From Thermaceae bacterium (GTDB lineage: Bacteria; Deinococcota; Deinococci; Deinococcales; Marinithermaceae), in NCBI GenBank assembly GCA_026985615.1, contig JALSQD010000001.1, forward strand, positions 1 through 64,000: a DNA stretch of 64,000 nucleotides, in the 5' to 3' direction. Shown one piece after another: positions 1 through 8,490 of this stretch. The notes under the pieces are model-generated. The model was not told the DNA's origin, made no database searches, and saw nothing but the letters and a program-made list of their open reading frames with translations. The translations under genes were made by a program, and so were the position numbers. How positions within the stretch are numbered: position 1 is the first letter of the stretch; every line of letters starts with the position of its first letter.

Positions 1-529
1 CGCTAATGCCCTCGGGGGCGCGCGCCATGATCACGTAGAGCTGCGCCTGGCCGCCGGAGGTGATCCAGCTCTTCACCCCCGAGAGCCGGTAGCCGCCGTC
101 CACCCGCTCCGCGACGCTCTTGAGCCCTTTGGGATCGGAGCCCGCCGAGGCCTCGGTGAGCGCGAAAGCGCCGATCCAGCGGCCTTCGGCCAGAGGGCGC
201 AGGTACTTTTCCTTCTGTTCGTCCGTACCGAACCTGAGCAGCATGTACTGGGGCAGGCCCGAGGTTACCGAAAAAATCACGGCCACCGAGGGGTCAGCGG
301 CGGCGATCTCCTCCATAACGAGCGCCCAGGTCACCGCGTCCAGCCCGGTGCCACCCCACTTCTCGGGGGTATTCATGCCCAGTAGCCCGAGCTCGCCCAT
401 CTTGCGCAGCTGGGGCCAGGGGTACTCGCCGCGCCTGTCGTACTCGGGCGCTTGTGCAGCCAGTTCCTCGCGCGCGAAGCGCCGCACCATCTCCAGCACC
501 ATCGTCTGTTCGTCGTTGAGGGCGATCAT
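1..529 (-). CDS. acyl-CoA dehydrogenase, N-terminal part (runs off window start)
   Basis: FAD-dependent alpha,beta-dehydrogenation of acyl-CoA thioesters in beta-oxidation or branched amino-acid breakdown. About 176 residues are visible. The protein opens MIALNDEQTMVLEMVRRFA, the usual helical N-terminal domain of the family. It continues with GAFALTEASAGSD (the FAD/substrate loop that follows the LTEP-like motif) and SGVKSWITSGGQA at the start of the middle beta domain. The C-terminal catalytic domain lies outside the window, so substrate class cannot be judged. I chose ATG at 529 because a TACGCT box ends 7 nt upstream; GTG at 532 is the alternative. Family is clear, specificity is not. Confidence 0.9.
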   Translation of the reverse strand, partial: MIALNDEQTMVLEMVRRFAREELAAQAPEYDRRGEYPWPQLRKMGELGLLGMNTPEKWGGTGLDAVTWALVMEEIAAADPSVAVIFSVTSGLPQYMLLRFGTDEQKEKYLRPLAEGRWIGAFALTEASAGSDPKGLKSVAERVDGGYRLSGVKSWITSGGQAQLYVIMARAPEGIS

Positions 530-536
530 CACCGCC

Positions 537-542
537 AGCGTA
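537..542 (-). promoter_or_regulatory. leaderless -10 box of the acyl-CoA dehydrogenase
   Basis: TACGCT, read on the minus strand, ends 7 nt before ATG 529, matching the TANNNT-N6/7-start arrangement seen repeatedly in this window. No Shine-Dalgarno sequence lies in between. Confidence 0.45.
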
Positions 543-589
543 TCACGGTTTTGCAGTGTGCTGGCGAAAAGGCGTGGCGAAGCGACGCG

Positions 590-896
590 GTGTGCGGTAC
601 GGGGTAGGTAGCACGTGGTGCGTGGTAATTGGTAATGGGTAAGGCTTGTGGCTCGTGGCCTGTGGCTTGTGGTGTTTTACTTCTTTTGCGACGGTTGAAG
701 CCCTAAGCTTAACCGCGCCAAAAGAAAGCCCCCTCCTCTGGGGGGCTGGGGTGGGGGTTTTATGCGATGCCAAAGCCCAAAAGCCGGTCGCCTGTACACG
801 GCCGGCCCACATCCCACCCCCTACACCCTACATCCGGCATTCCAACAAACAACCCCCCACCGGCCGCTTCGCGGCCACCTCCCCCAAGGGGGAGGC
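590..896. repeat. low-complexity and REP-like palindromes in intergenic spacer
   Basis: This stretch has no credible gene. Positions 590-680 are G/T-rich with near-tandem GTGGCT/GTGGTN units. Positions 724-757 hold a palindromic CCCCC/GGGGG block, and 805-858 are C/A-rich, roughly complementary in composition to the G/T-rich flank. Two perfect palindromes follow: GGCCGC-TTC-GCGGCC at 862-876 and CCTCCCCC-AA-GGGGGAGG at 878-895. A related GGCCGC-TTC-GCGG core recurs near 1211. I read this as REP/MITE-like intergenic repeats. Mobility is not shown. Confidence 0.5.
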
Positions 897-1298
897 TTTG
901 AAACTGACGCCTAGCGACGATAAAGCGACCACCGCACCTTAGGCTTTGGATCCCCGCTTTTGCCGGGGCAGGTCCAGCGCGTGTAGGCTAAAGACTGCGT
1001 GGCCAAAACGACGAAAAAAAATGAACGAATGGACCGGCGCGGTTGCTTAAGCTGTGCTTCCGATGGTGACTTCATCGGCTTTTGACAAAAGCGCCCGCGT
1101 GAAAACCTCGTCGCCACAGAGTAAGCCTGGGTTCTAGTCGCGACACCAGGTCGCGAACGGTTTTTGTTGCCCAAGCCTTTCCTTGTTTGAGGAGGGGTGG
1201 AGGAGGCCTGCGGCCGCTTCGCGGTCTCCTACGGCATGGCCGGCCTCGAGGTTGCTGGCTTTTCTCGGCAAGGGGTTCGCTTTGTAACGATCCCTGTT
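897..1298. other. non-coding spacer, no recognisable gene
   Basis: No reading frame here resembles a protein. A short hairpin (CCCCG arms near 953-968) and poly-A patches are visible, together with a degenerate palindromic GGCCGCTTCGCGG near 1211. It may contain decayed sequence, but nothing was identifiable. Confidence 0.4.
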
Positions 1299-1322
1299 AA
1301 AACCCCCGCGCTGGGCGGGGGT
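1299..1322 (-). terminator. terminator downstream of tRNA-Leu
   Basis: On the minus strand, directly after the tRNA 3' end, a CCCCCGC arm pairs with GCGGGGG and is followed by TTTT. Typical rho-independent form. Confidence 0.7.
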
Positions 1323-1323
1323 C

Positions 1324-1411
1324 TGGTGCCGGGAGCGGGACTCGAACCCGCACGGGGAGCACCCCCAACGGATTTTAAGTCCGTTGCGTCTACCGATTCC
1401 GCCATCCCGGC
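1324..1411 (-). tRNA. tRNA-Leu (anticodon TAA)
   Basis: On the minus strand the 88-nt sequence has the acceptor pairing GCCGGGA/TCCCGGC, discriminator A, an encoded CCA end (1324-1326 on plus as TGG), a T-arm containing GGTTCGAGTCC, and the long variable arm of a class II tRNA. The anticodon stem ACGGA/TCCGT closes the loop CTTAAAA, giving anticodon TAA (reads UUA/UUG). Followed by its own terminator. Confidence 0.95.
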
Positions 1412-1428
1412 CCGGCAGGCGCTTCTTC

Positions 1429-1458
1429 ATCCTAGCCGGGCCGGGATGGGCTTGCCAA
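1429..1458 (-). promoter_or_regulatory. promoter of tRNA-Leu
   Basis: Minus-strand TTGGCA (1453-1458) and TAGGAT (1429-1434) are separated by 18 bp. Transcription would start about 10 nt before the mature tRNA 5' end. The box lies just past the stop codon of the upstream peptidase gene. Confidence 0.6.
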
Positions 1459-1460
1459 GT

Positions 1461-3062
1461 TCAGTAGCAGCCGTAGAGGTTGTTGACCACGTCGAGCATG
1501 CGATCGGCGCGCACCAGACCACTGCCGGTGTTGGGGTCGATAGCACTGAGGTCTTCGGCTGCGCTGCGCATGCAGCTAATGATCTGGGAGGGGCCGGGAA
1601 GCGCGTTCTTCTGTGCGTAGTATTGGCTGATGTAGAGACTTGCCACGCCTGCGGCGTAAGGGGTCGCGAAGGAGGTGCCGTCGCCAAAGAGGTACGGCGG
1701 GTCCGTTGTGCTGGGGATGCTCGCGGAAAGCACGCTTACGCCCGGGGCCACTACGTCGAGCAGGGTGCCATAGTTTGAAAACGAGGCACGGGTTTTGTCG
1801 TCGTTTATGGCACCCACGGCGATGGTGTATTGCGAGCTCGCTGGATAACCCACGAAGCTATTACCGTCGTTTCCCGAGGCAGCAAGCGAAACAATGCCGT
1901 TGTCATAAGCGTTTTGCAAGGCGGCCTCGATGGCGACGTCGGGACTGTCTGTCAGATCGGCACAGGCACCGTTGCTGTCGGTAATGCATAGACTGAGGTT
2001 GATGATATGGGCGTTGTACTGCACTGCCCAGTTAATGGCGTCGGCGATTGTGGTCGAGTAGGCGTTGGGGAAGACCTTGAGCGGCATGATATAGGCGCGG
2101 TTGCCCGTGGTTCCGGCCATGCCCTGGTTGTTGTTGGTCTCTGCGGCGATGATGCTGGCCACCATGGTTCCGTGATCGTCGCCGGGGTTCGGGTAGGGGT
2201 CGGAGTCGCTATCCGAGAAGTCGTAGCCGTTGATAACGTAGGCATCGAGGTCCACGTGATCGTAAGCGACGCCAGAATCTACTACCGCGACGATGGGGTT
2301 GCAACTTGAGGGGCTTATGAGATCCCAGCTCTGCGAGATCTGCATGAGGTCGTACTGGGTTTGCTGGGAAGTGATGTAATAGGTGTCGTTGGGGGTGGCG
2401 AGCAGTTTGTAGGCGTAGTTGGGCTGGACGTAACTGCCTAGCCCGGCTGCGAGAATCTGCTGCGCAAGCTCGGCTTCCTGCCCTGCGGGTACACGGTAAC
2501 GCGCCCAGCCGGTAAAGGGCGCGTCGAGGGCTTGGAGGCCTAGTTCGCGCTCGAGCTCCACGACCCGCGCGCTTTGCAAGCCCACCCCACCACGATAGAC
2601 GAGGAGTTCACCGGGTTTATAAGCCAGACCGTCGAAGGGGGCTATGCCCTCGGGCTCTTTCTCTGTTGTGAGGGGCTGTGCGCCCAGGCTGGCGCCGGAG
2701 GGTGCGGGACAGGCGTAGTCCAGCCCGATCACGTCGATATTTAGGCTCCTGGTGTCGCTGCCACCGCGCCCGTCGCTGACGGTGAGGGTGGCGGTGTAGG
2801 TGCCGGCGTTATAGGTGTGCGTTTGCTCTGCGGCGTCGGTGCAGGAAAAAGTGCTCTTGGTTGAACCGTCACCGTAGTCGAGGGTGCAGGTGATAGGGTC
2901 GTCGTCGGCGTCGGTGGCCGAAGCATAGAAGGTAACCGTGAGGGGAGCTCCGCCGCTCGTGGGCGAGGCCGAGAAGTTGGTGATTACCGGGGCGGTGTTG
3001 ATCCTGCACCCTGCCAGCACGAACAGGGATGCGGTCAGCAAGATTCCTATCTTCCTGAACAT
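1461..3062 (-). CDS. S8 (subtilisin-like) serine peptidase lipoprotein with PKD domain
   Basis: Exported endopeptidase, 533 aa. Residues 1-18 form a lipoprotein signal peptide ending in the lipobox LAGC (Cys18). Residues about 25-110 form a PKD/Ig-like domain (APVITNFSASPTSG..., DYGDGS, TYTATLTVSDG). A linker and propeptide-like region precede the peptidase domain, about 245-533. The triad is visible: Asp in VAVVDSGVAYDH, His in DDHGTMVASI, Ser in DGTSFATPYAAG. It lies 44 bp downstream of a second S8 gene with the same orientation but has its own leaderless promoter. Substrate unknown; probably anchored in the envelope and acting on extracellular protein. Confidence 0.9.
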   Translation of the reverse strand: MFRKIGILLTASLFVLAGCRINTAPVITNFSASPTSGGAPLTVTFYASATDADDDPITCTLDYGDGSTKSTFSCTDAAEQTHTYNAGTYTATLTVSDGRGGSDTRSLNIDVIGLDYACPAPSGASLGAQPLTTEKEPEGIAPFDGLAYKPGELLVYRGGVGLQSARVVELERELGLQALDAPFTGWARYRVPAGQEAELAQQILAAGLGSYVQPNYAYKLLATPNDTYYITSQQTQYDLMQISQSWDLISPSSCNPIVAVVDSGVAYDHVDLDAYVINGYDFSDSDSDPYPNPGDDHGTMVASIIAAETNNNQGMAGTTGNRAYIMPLKVFPNAYSTTIADAINWAVQYNAHIINLSLCITDSNGACADLTDSPDVAIEAALQNAYDNGIVSLAASGNDGNSFVGYPASSQYTIAVGAINDDKTRASFSNYGTLLDVVAPGVSVLSASIPSTTDPPYLFGDGTSFATPYAAGVASLYISQYYAQKNALPGPSQIISCMRSAAEDLSAIDPNTGSGLVRADRMLDVVNNLYGCY

Positions 3063-3068
3063 GCTCTT

Positions 3069-3074
3069 ACTTTA
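3069..3074 (-). promoter_or_regulatory. leaderless -10 box of the PKD subtilase
   Basis: TAAAGT, then 6 nt, then ATG 3062 on the minus strand. No ribosome binding site is present, so the mRNA probably starts at or next to the ATG. Confidence 0.55.
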
Positions 3075-3106
3075 ACCAGTGGAGCTGGGCTTCCGGTGAG
3101 ACGATC

Positions 3107-4966
3107 TTAAGGCAGCGCGAGCGCCTCGGGCGGCACCTCGTAAGTCGGGTGGCCCGGCACGCTCACAGACGCCGAGCGCTCGGGTTCGCCGGTGTCGCAA
3201 AAGCCGTTGTCGCTGTCGTCGCGGCAGGCCTGAAGGGCGTAGACGCCGCTTGGGAGGTAGGTGGAGAAGCGGCCGTCGGCGTCGGTGCCCACCCAGCGGT
3301 CGGTGGGGCCCTGGAAGTGCACGCGGTAGGAGCCGGGAGGGAGCTCTAGCCCTAGCGCGGCGGGAAGGTTGAGCAGCCCCTGGCCGTAGAACTCGTCGCG
3401 GCCGGGTTCGCCCAGGTCGGTGCTGGCGGCTTCGAGCGCCGCGAGGGCGTCCGCTCCCGAGAGGCCGGGGTTGGCGGCCAGCAGCAGCGCCAGCGCCGCG
3501 GCCACCTGGGGGCTGGCCTGGGAGGTACCCATGTAGAAGGCATAGTTGGGTGTGTTCGTCTCGAAGTTCCAGGTCGTCGAGAGTACGCCGTCGGGGTAAC
3601 CGTCGCCGTCGGTGTCCTGGGAGGTGTCGCCGCCGGGGGCGCTGAGGTCTACGGCGTCGTTGTGCTGGGTGTACCAGGTGGGCCTTGGTTCGCCCGGCGC
3701 GTTGTCCACTGCTCCCACCGAGACCGCGCCGGCGCAGCTTGCGGGATAGTAGTAGGCGGTGCCACCGGCGTTTCCCGCCGCGGCCACCACCACCGCGCCA
3801 GCGGCGGTGGCGTCGGCGACGGCCTCGCACATCGCCTCGGAGTAGAGCGTGGCGCCCAGCGAGAGGTTGATGACGCGGGCAGGGTGAGGGTTCGTGAGGG
3901 TGACGTCGTTCCACACCGTGGGCAGCCCGGCAGCGTAGCGCAGCGCCGCGGCCACGGCGCTGAACGAGCCGCTACCGTTTTCGTCGAGCACGCGCAGCGG
4001 CAGCACCTTGACCTCGGCCGGCCAGGTGAGCCCTACGAGCCCGCTTTCGCTACAGATAGGGTTGCCGCTGGCGTCATAGCACTGGGGCGGGAGGCTGTTG
4101 CGGCCGGCGCGGGCGGTGACGATGCCGGTCACGTGGGTGCCGTGGCTGCCGTAGCCGGGGTTGTGGTTGTCGCCGGGGTCGGTAGGGTCGTCGTCGTTTT
4201 CCACGAAGTCGTATGCCCCATCGCCAGGTCCCCAGAGCCGGCCCGCGAGGTCGGGGTGGTCGTAACGGACGCCGGTATCGATGATCGCAACGGTCACCGC
4301 CTCGGCGTAGCTTTCCAGGTGAGCCCAGCGGGCCCCCGTCTTGCGCAGGTGCCACTCGAGCGGGTAGAACTCGTCGCCGGGCTCACCCAGGGCGTGGACC
4401 TCTCCGTCGAGCTCGGCCCAGAGGACGTTCGGGTCACCCGCTAGGGCGGCCAGAAGGGCCTCGGGGTCTTCGGATTCGATAATGCGAAGTTCGGGCCTCA
4501 CCAGCGCGCTGGCGGAGGCGGGGGCGACCGCGGGTTCGGTGTAGCGAACGATGACCCGTTGGGGCGCGGACGCGGTGCCGGGCTCGGGTAGGCGCGCGGC
4601 TGGAAGGGCGGCCGTAAGGCTGGCGGGTGGGGTCTCGGTGACCTGGCCCGTTACCCGGACGAGGGGCCAGGTGAGGCGCAGGGGGCCGCTGAGGTCGCCG
4701 CTCCACTCGAGCTCGAAGTTCACCTCGGGCGCGTCGGGGGCGAGTTGGGTGTCGGCCTGGAAGACGACGCGCGCCGGTCCGACGCCCCGGGCGGGCTCGA
4801 TGGTGAGCGGCGCGGGGGAGAGGGTCCAGACGGTTCCTTCGGGGAGGGGCAGATCGAGCGCGCCGTGGCCGCTGGGGTCCAGCGTGAAGGTGTCGGGGGC
4901 GTTCGGGAGGCCGTTTGAGCATGCGGCCAGCGCGAGGAGGAGGGCGGCCAGGAGGAGGCGGCGCAT
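3107..4966 (-). CDS. S8 (subtilisin-like) serine peptidase lipoprotein
   Basis: Exported peptidase, 619 aa. A lipoprotein signal ends in LAAC (Cys16). Residues 17-200 are an N-terminal region without a clear family that probably includes a propeptide. The peptidase domain is about 215-540, with Asp in VAIIDTGVRYDH, His in GSHGTHVTGIV, the oxyanion Asn in VVAAAGNAGG and Ser in GTSQASPQVAAA. The C-terminal about 75 residues look like a carboxypeptidase-regulatory or SdrB-type beta module with an acidic DDSDNGFCDTGEPE stretch that could bind calcium. It differs in architecture from the neighbouring PKD subtilase, so the pair is not a recent duplication. Substrate unknown. Confidence 0.9.
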   Translation of the reverse strand: MRRLLLAALLLALAACSNGLPNAPDTFTLDPSGHGALDLPLPEGTVWTLSPAPLTIEPARGVGPARVVFQADTQLAPDAPEVNFELEWSGDLSGPLRLTWPLVRVTGQVTETPPASLTAALPAARLPEPGTASAPQRVIVRYTEPAVAPASASALVRPELRIIESEDPEALLAALAGDPNVLWAELDGEVHALGEPGDEFYPLEWHLRKTGARWAHLESYAEAVTVAIIDTGVRYDHPDLAGRLWGPGDGAYDFVENDDDPTDPGDNHNPGYGSHGTHVTGIVTARAGRNSLPPQCYDASGNPICSESGLVGLTWPAEVKVLPLRVLDENGSGSFSAVAAALRYAAGLPTVWNDVTLTNPHPARVINLSLGATLYSEAMCEAVADATAAGAVVVAAAGNAGGTAYYYPASCAGAVSVGAVDNAPGEPRPTWYTQHNDAVDLSAPGGDTSQDTDGDGYPDGVLSTTWNFETNTPNYAFYMGTSQASPQVAAALALLLAANPGLSGADALAALEAASTDLGEPGRDEFYGQGLLNLPAALGLELPPGSYRVHFQGPTDRWVGTDADGRFSTYLPSGVYALQACRDDSDNGFCDTGEPERSASVSVPGHPTYEVPPEALALP

Positions 4967-4970
4967 GGGC

Positions 4971-7190
4971 CTAGCCTACCCTCCGTTCACGCCAGCGTTC
5001 CAGTAGGAAGAAGGCGAAGGCTGCACCCCAGAGCCAGGGCGCTACCGGCACCGGCTTGCGCGCGGGCGGGGGGAGGTCGGCCGGCGCTCGCAGCACCGCG
5101 CCGCCGCTTGCGTGGGCGAGCCGGGCGAGCTTCTCGTTGCCGTCGACGAGCGGCCACTCGTTGGGGGGTGGGGTGGCGGCGGTGAAGACGGTGCGGTCGC
5201 CGCTGGCGACGCGGACGTACCCGCTGAAGTCCGGCGGCAGGCGCAGGCGGTAGGTCAACGGCGCGACCGGCTCGAGCGGCTCGATCCTGCCCCCGAACTG
5301 GGCCAGCGGCAGCGGGTCGAAGCGGCCGTAGACCCACAGCTCGAGCCCCGAGGGCGTTTGCGCCCAGTCGTAGCCCGGCCGGGCCGGCGTGCGGCTCAGC
5401 CAGCGCGCCAGCTGCGCCATCAGGCGTGCGGCGGCGGGGTCGTTTTTCCAGCTACGGCCAAGGTCGGTAGCGAGCGCGGCCACCCGCCCGGCCCCGACCT
5501 GTCCCAGGGCGAGCACCGGGTCGCCCTCCAGGGTGCGCACCACAACCTCGGCCCAGGGGCGGGCGCGGGCGGGCAGGCGTACCTCCAGGGGCGCGAGCGC
5601 CCCCACGCCCTGGGTGACGGCATGGGGCTCCACCTGGACTGGAAAGCGCCCTTCCAGCTCGGGTGGCTGGAAGGCCTCGCGGCCCAGCAGCCGCAGGGTG
5701 GCGGGCAGGGCGGCGGGGTCGGCGAGGTCGAAGTAGCGGCCGTCGCCATCGCTGGCGAGCTGCTTTAGGAAGGTGCGATCGGCGTCGGTGCCGAGCGCCA
5801 GGGTGAGCGTGCGCACGCCCCGTTCGCGGGCGGTGCGGGCGCGGGCGAGCACCGCCTCCGGGTCGTCGCCGATGCGGCCGTCGGAGAGTACCAGGACCCA
5901 GCGTGTCGGCGTCCCCACCTTTTCCAGCGCGGCCGCTGCGGCGTCGTAGGCTGGGCCCAGGGTGGTGGCGCCCTCCGCAGCGAGCGCGGTCAGCCGCGTT
6001 TCCGCCTCGCGCCGGGCGCGGTAGGTCATGGGCCGGGGCTCGAGCAGCCAGCGGGCTTGGTCGGAAAAGGTGATCAGCCCCACAACGTCCTCGGGGCCGG
6101 CGGCGTTCACGAGCTCAAGCGCCCCCTCGACCGCGCGGTCGAGCTTGCTGGGCTGGCCCGTGGCCATCGAGCCCGAGACGTCGAGCACGAGCACCAGCGC
6201 CGCGCCCTGCTCGGGTTTGGGTTCGAGGGGGATCTTCTCCGCCAGGGCCGAGCGCTCCCAGCCGCCAAAGAAGAGGCCGGTGGGCGTGGCCGTCCACAAC
6301 ACCGCGCCGCCCTCGCGCAGGTAGCGCTCGAGCCTCACCCGCGCCTCGAGGTCCCACGCCTCCAGCGGGCCGCCGACCACGAGCACCTCCGGCGCCTCCG
6401 CCAAGGCGGCGGGCGCGCCTTCCTGTACCTCCCACCCGGCGGCGCGCAGGTAACGGGCAGCGGCCGGGTCGTCGATCACCAGGGCGCGGCCGGGGCCGCC
6501 GGGCTCGATCCGTACCTCCTGAACGTCGTTGCCGATGGGGCTTTCCAGGCGCACCCGCACCGTGGTGGCACCCTCCACCGTGAAGCGGTAAGGCAGCGAG
6601 GTCTGGCCGCGGGGAAGGTCGGTTTCTACCACCTGGCGTTCCCCTTCGCGCTCGAAGACGACCCGGACGGTGGTGGGTTCGGTGGCCTCGAGCAGGGCCC
6701 GCACCTCCACCACCTCGCCCTGGGCCGGGGTCACCGGCGCGGTCAGGCGGGCGATACGGGCGTGCGGCCTGGCTGGCACGTGCAGGGTGTAGACGGGAAC
6801 GGGAGCGGCGGGTTCGTCGAGCCACAGCCCGTCGGAGATGAGCACGACGCGGTCCGCGGCCGCCCTGGCGGCTGCGCGCAGGGCCGCGTCGGGCCGGGTG
6901 CGCTCGCCCAGGTCACGCCGTCGCGCTTCCGGGCGTGGCAACTGCCGGACCCGCTCGGCGAAGCCCAAGAACTGCGTGTTCGGACCCGCGAAGGCGGCCG
7001 CCTGGCGCGAGGCCTCGGGCGAGGCCGATGGGCTTTGGTCCACGAGCAACACGGTGCGCTCGAACCCCAGCGGCAGCACCGGCCCCGCCGCGCCCAGAAC
7101 CAGCAGCGCCACGGCCAGGCGCGCCAGCCAGCTCCGCGCCAGCGCTGCCAGCGGCAGCGCCAGCAAGAAGGCCGGCTGTTCGAAGCCCAA
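4971..7190 (-). CDS. VWA-domain membrane protein
   Basis: 739 aa, function unknown. The N-terminal about 45 residues are hydrophobic. Residues 46-120 resemble a degenerate VWA-like fold (VLLVDQSPSAS). A beta-rich region and a glutamine-amidotransferase-like segment (VLVVGGPLEAWDLE, GGAVLWTATPTG) follow. A canonical VWA domain (about 330-500) carries an intact MIDAS (DVSGSMA, then the conserved Thr and Asp of TTLG and LSDGRIGDD). One C-terminal membrane helix ends in RWRERR. This order resembles BatA-like and large 'VWA plus GATase1-like' membrane proteins. The TTG start lies 3 nt after the ispG stop, with GGAGG inside the ispG end, so translation is probably coupled. The partner ligand is unknown. 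Confidence 0.8.
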   Translation of the reverse strand: MGFEQPAFLLALPLAALARSWLARLAVALLVLGAAGPVLPLGFERTVLLVDQSPSASPEASRQAAAFAGPNTQFLGFAERVRQLPRPEARRRDLGERTRPDAALRAAARAAADRVVLISDGLWLDEPAAPVPVYTLHVPARPHARIARLTAPVTPAQGEVVEVRALLEATEPTTVRVVFEREGERQVVETDLPRGQTSLPYRFTVEGATTVRVRLESPIGNDVQEVRIEPGGPGRALVIDDPAAARYLRAAGWEVQEGAPAALAEAPEVLVVGGPLEAWDLEARVRLERYLREGGAVLWTATPTGLFFGGWERSALAEKIPLEPKPEQGAALVLVLDVSGSMATGQPSKLDRAVEGALELVNAAGPEDVVGLITFSDQARWLLEPRPMTYRARREAETRLTALAAEGATTLGPAYDAAAAALEKVGTPTRWVLVLSDGRIGDDPEAVLARARTARERGVRTLTLALGTDADRTFLKQLASDGDGRYFDLADPAALPATLRLLGREAFQPPELEGRFPVQVEPHAVTQGVGALAPLEVRLPARARPWAEVVVRTLEGDPVLALGQVGAGRVAALATDLGRSWKNDPAAARLMAQLARWLSRTPARPGYDWAQTPSGLELWVYGRFDPLPLAQFGGRIEPLEPVAPLTYRLRLPPDFSGYVRVASGDRTVFTAATPPPNEWPLVDGNEKLARLAHASGGAVLRAPADLPPPARKPVPVAPWLWGAAFAFFLLERWRERRVG
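4973..4978 (-). promoter_or_regulatory. leaderless -10 box of the second subtilase
   Basis: TAGGCT, 6 nt, then ATG 4966 on the minus strand. The box overlaps the stop codon (4971-4973) of the upstream VWA gene, so the subtilase can be transcribed independently of it. Confidence 0.55.
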
Positions 7191-7193
7191 AGC

Positions 7194-8408
<1,215 letters not shown>

Positions 8409-8415
8409 GTTTTCA

Positions 8416-8421
8416 AGGGTA
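8416..8421 (-). promoter_or_regulatory. leaderless -10 box of ispG
   Basis: TACCCT on the minus strand, 7 nt before GTG 8408. Confidence 0.5.
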
Positions 8422-8478
8422 ACAGGGGAGGGGATGAAGGGGGTGGGAAGCGCTCCTCCACTTCATCCTCGCGGCGCA

Positions 8479-8484
8479 TAAACT
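8479..8484 (+). promoter_or_regulatory. leaderless -10 box of uvrC
   Basis: TAAACT, 6 nt, then GTG 8491. There is no room for a ribosome binding site. Confidence 0.6.
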
Positions 8485-8490
8485 GAGGCC

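Noticed and set aside
1952..2926. Thr/Pro-rich and Arg-rich reading frames within the subtilase genes
   Set aside because: These are shadow frames of high-GC coding sequence, with no start signals and biased composition.
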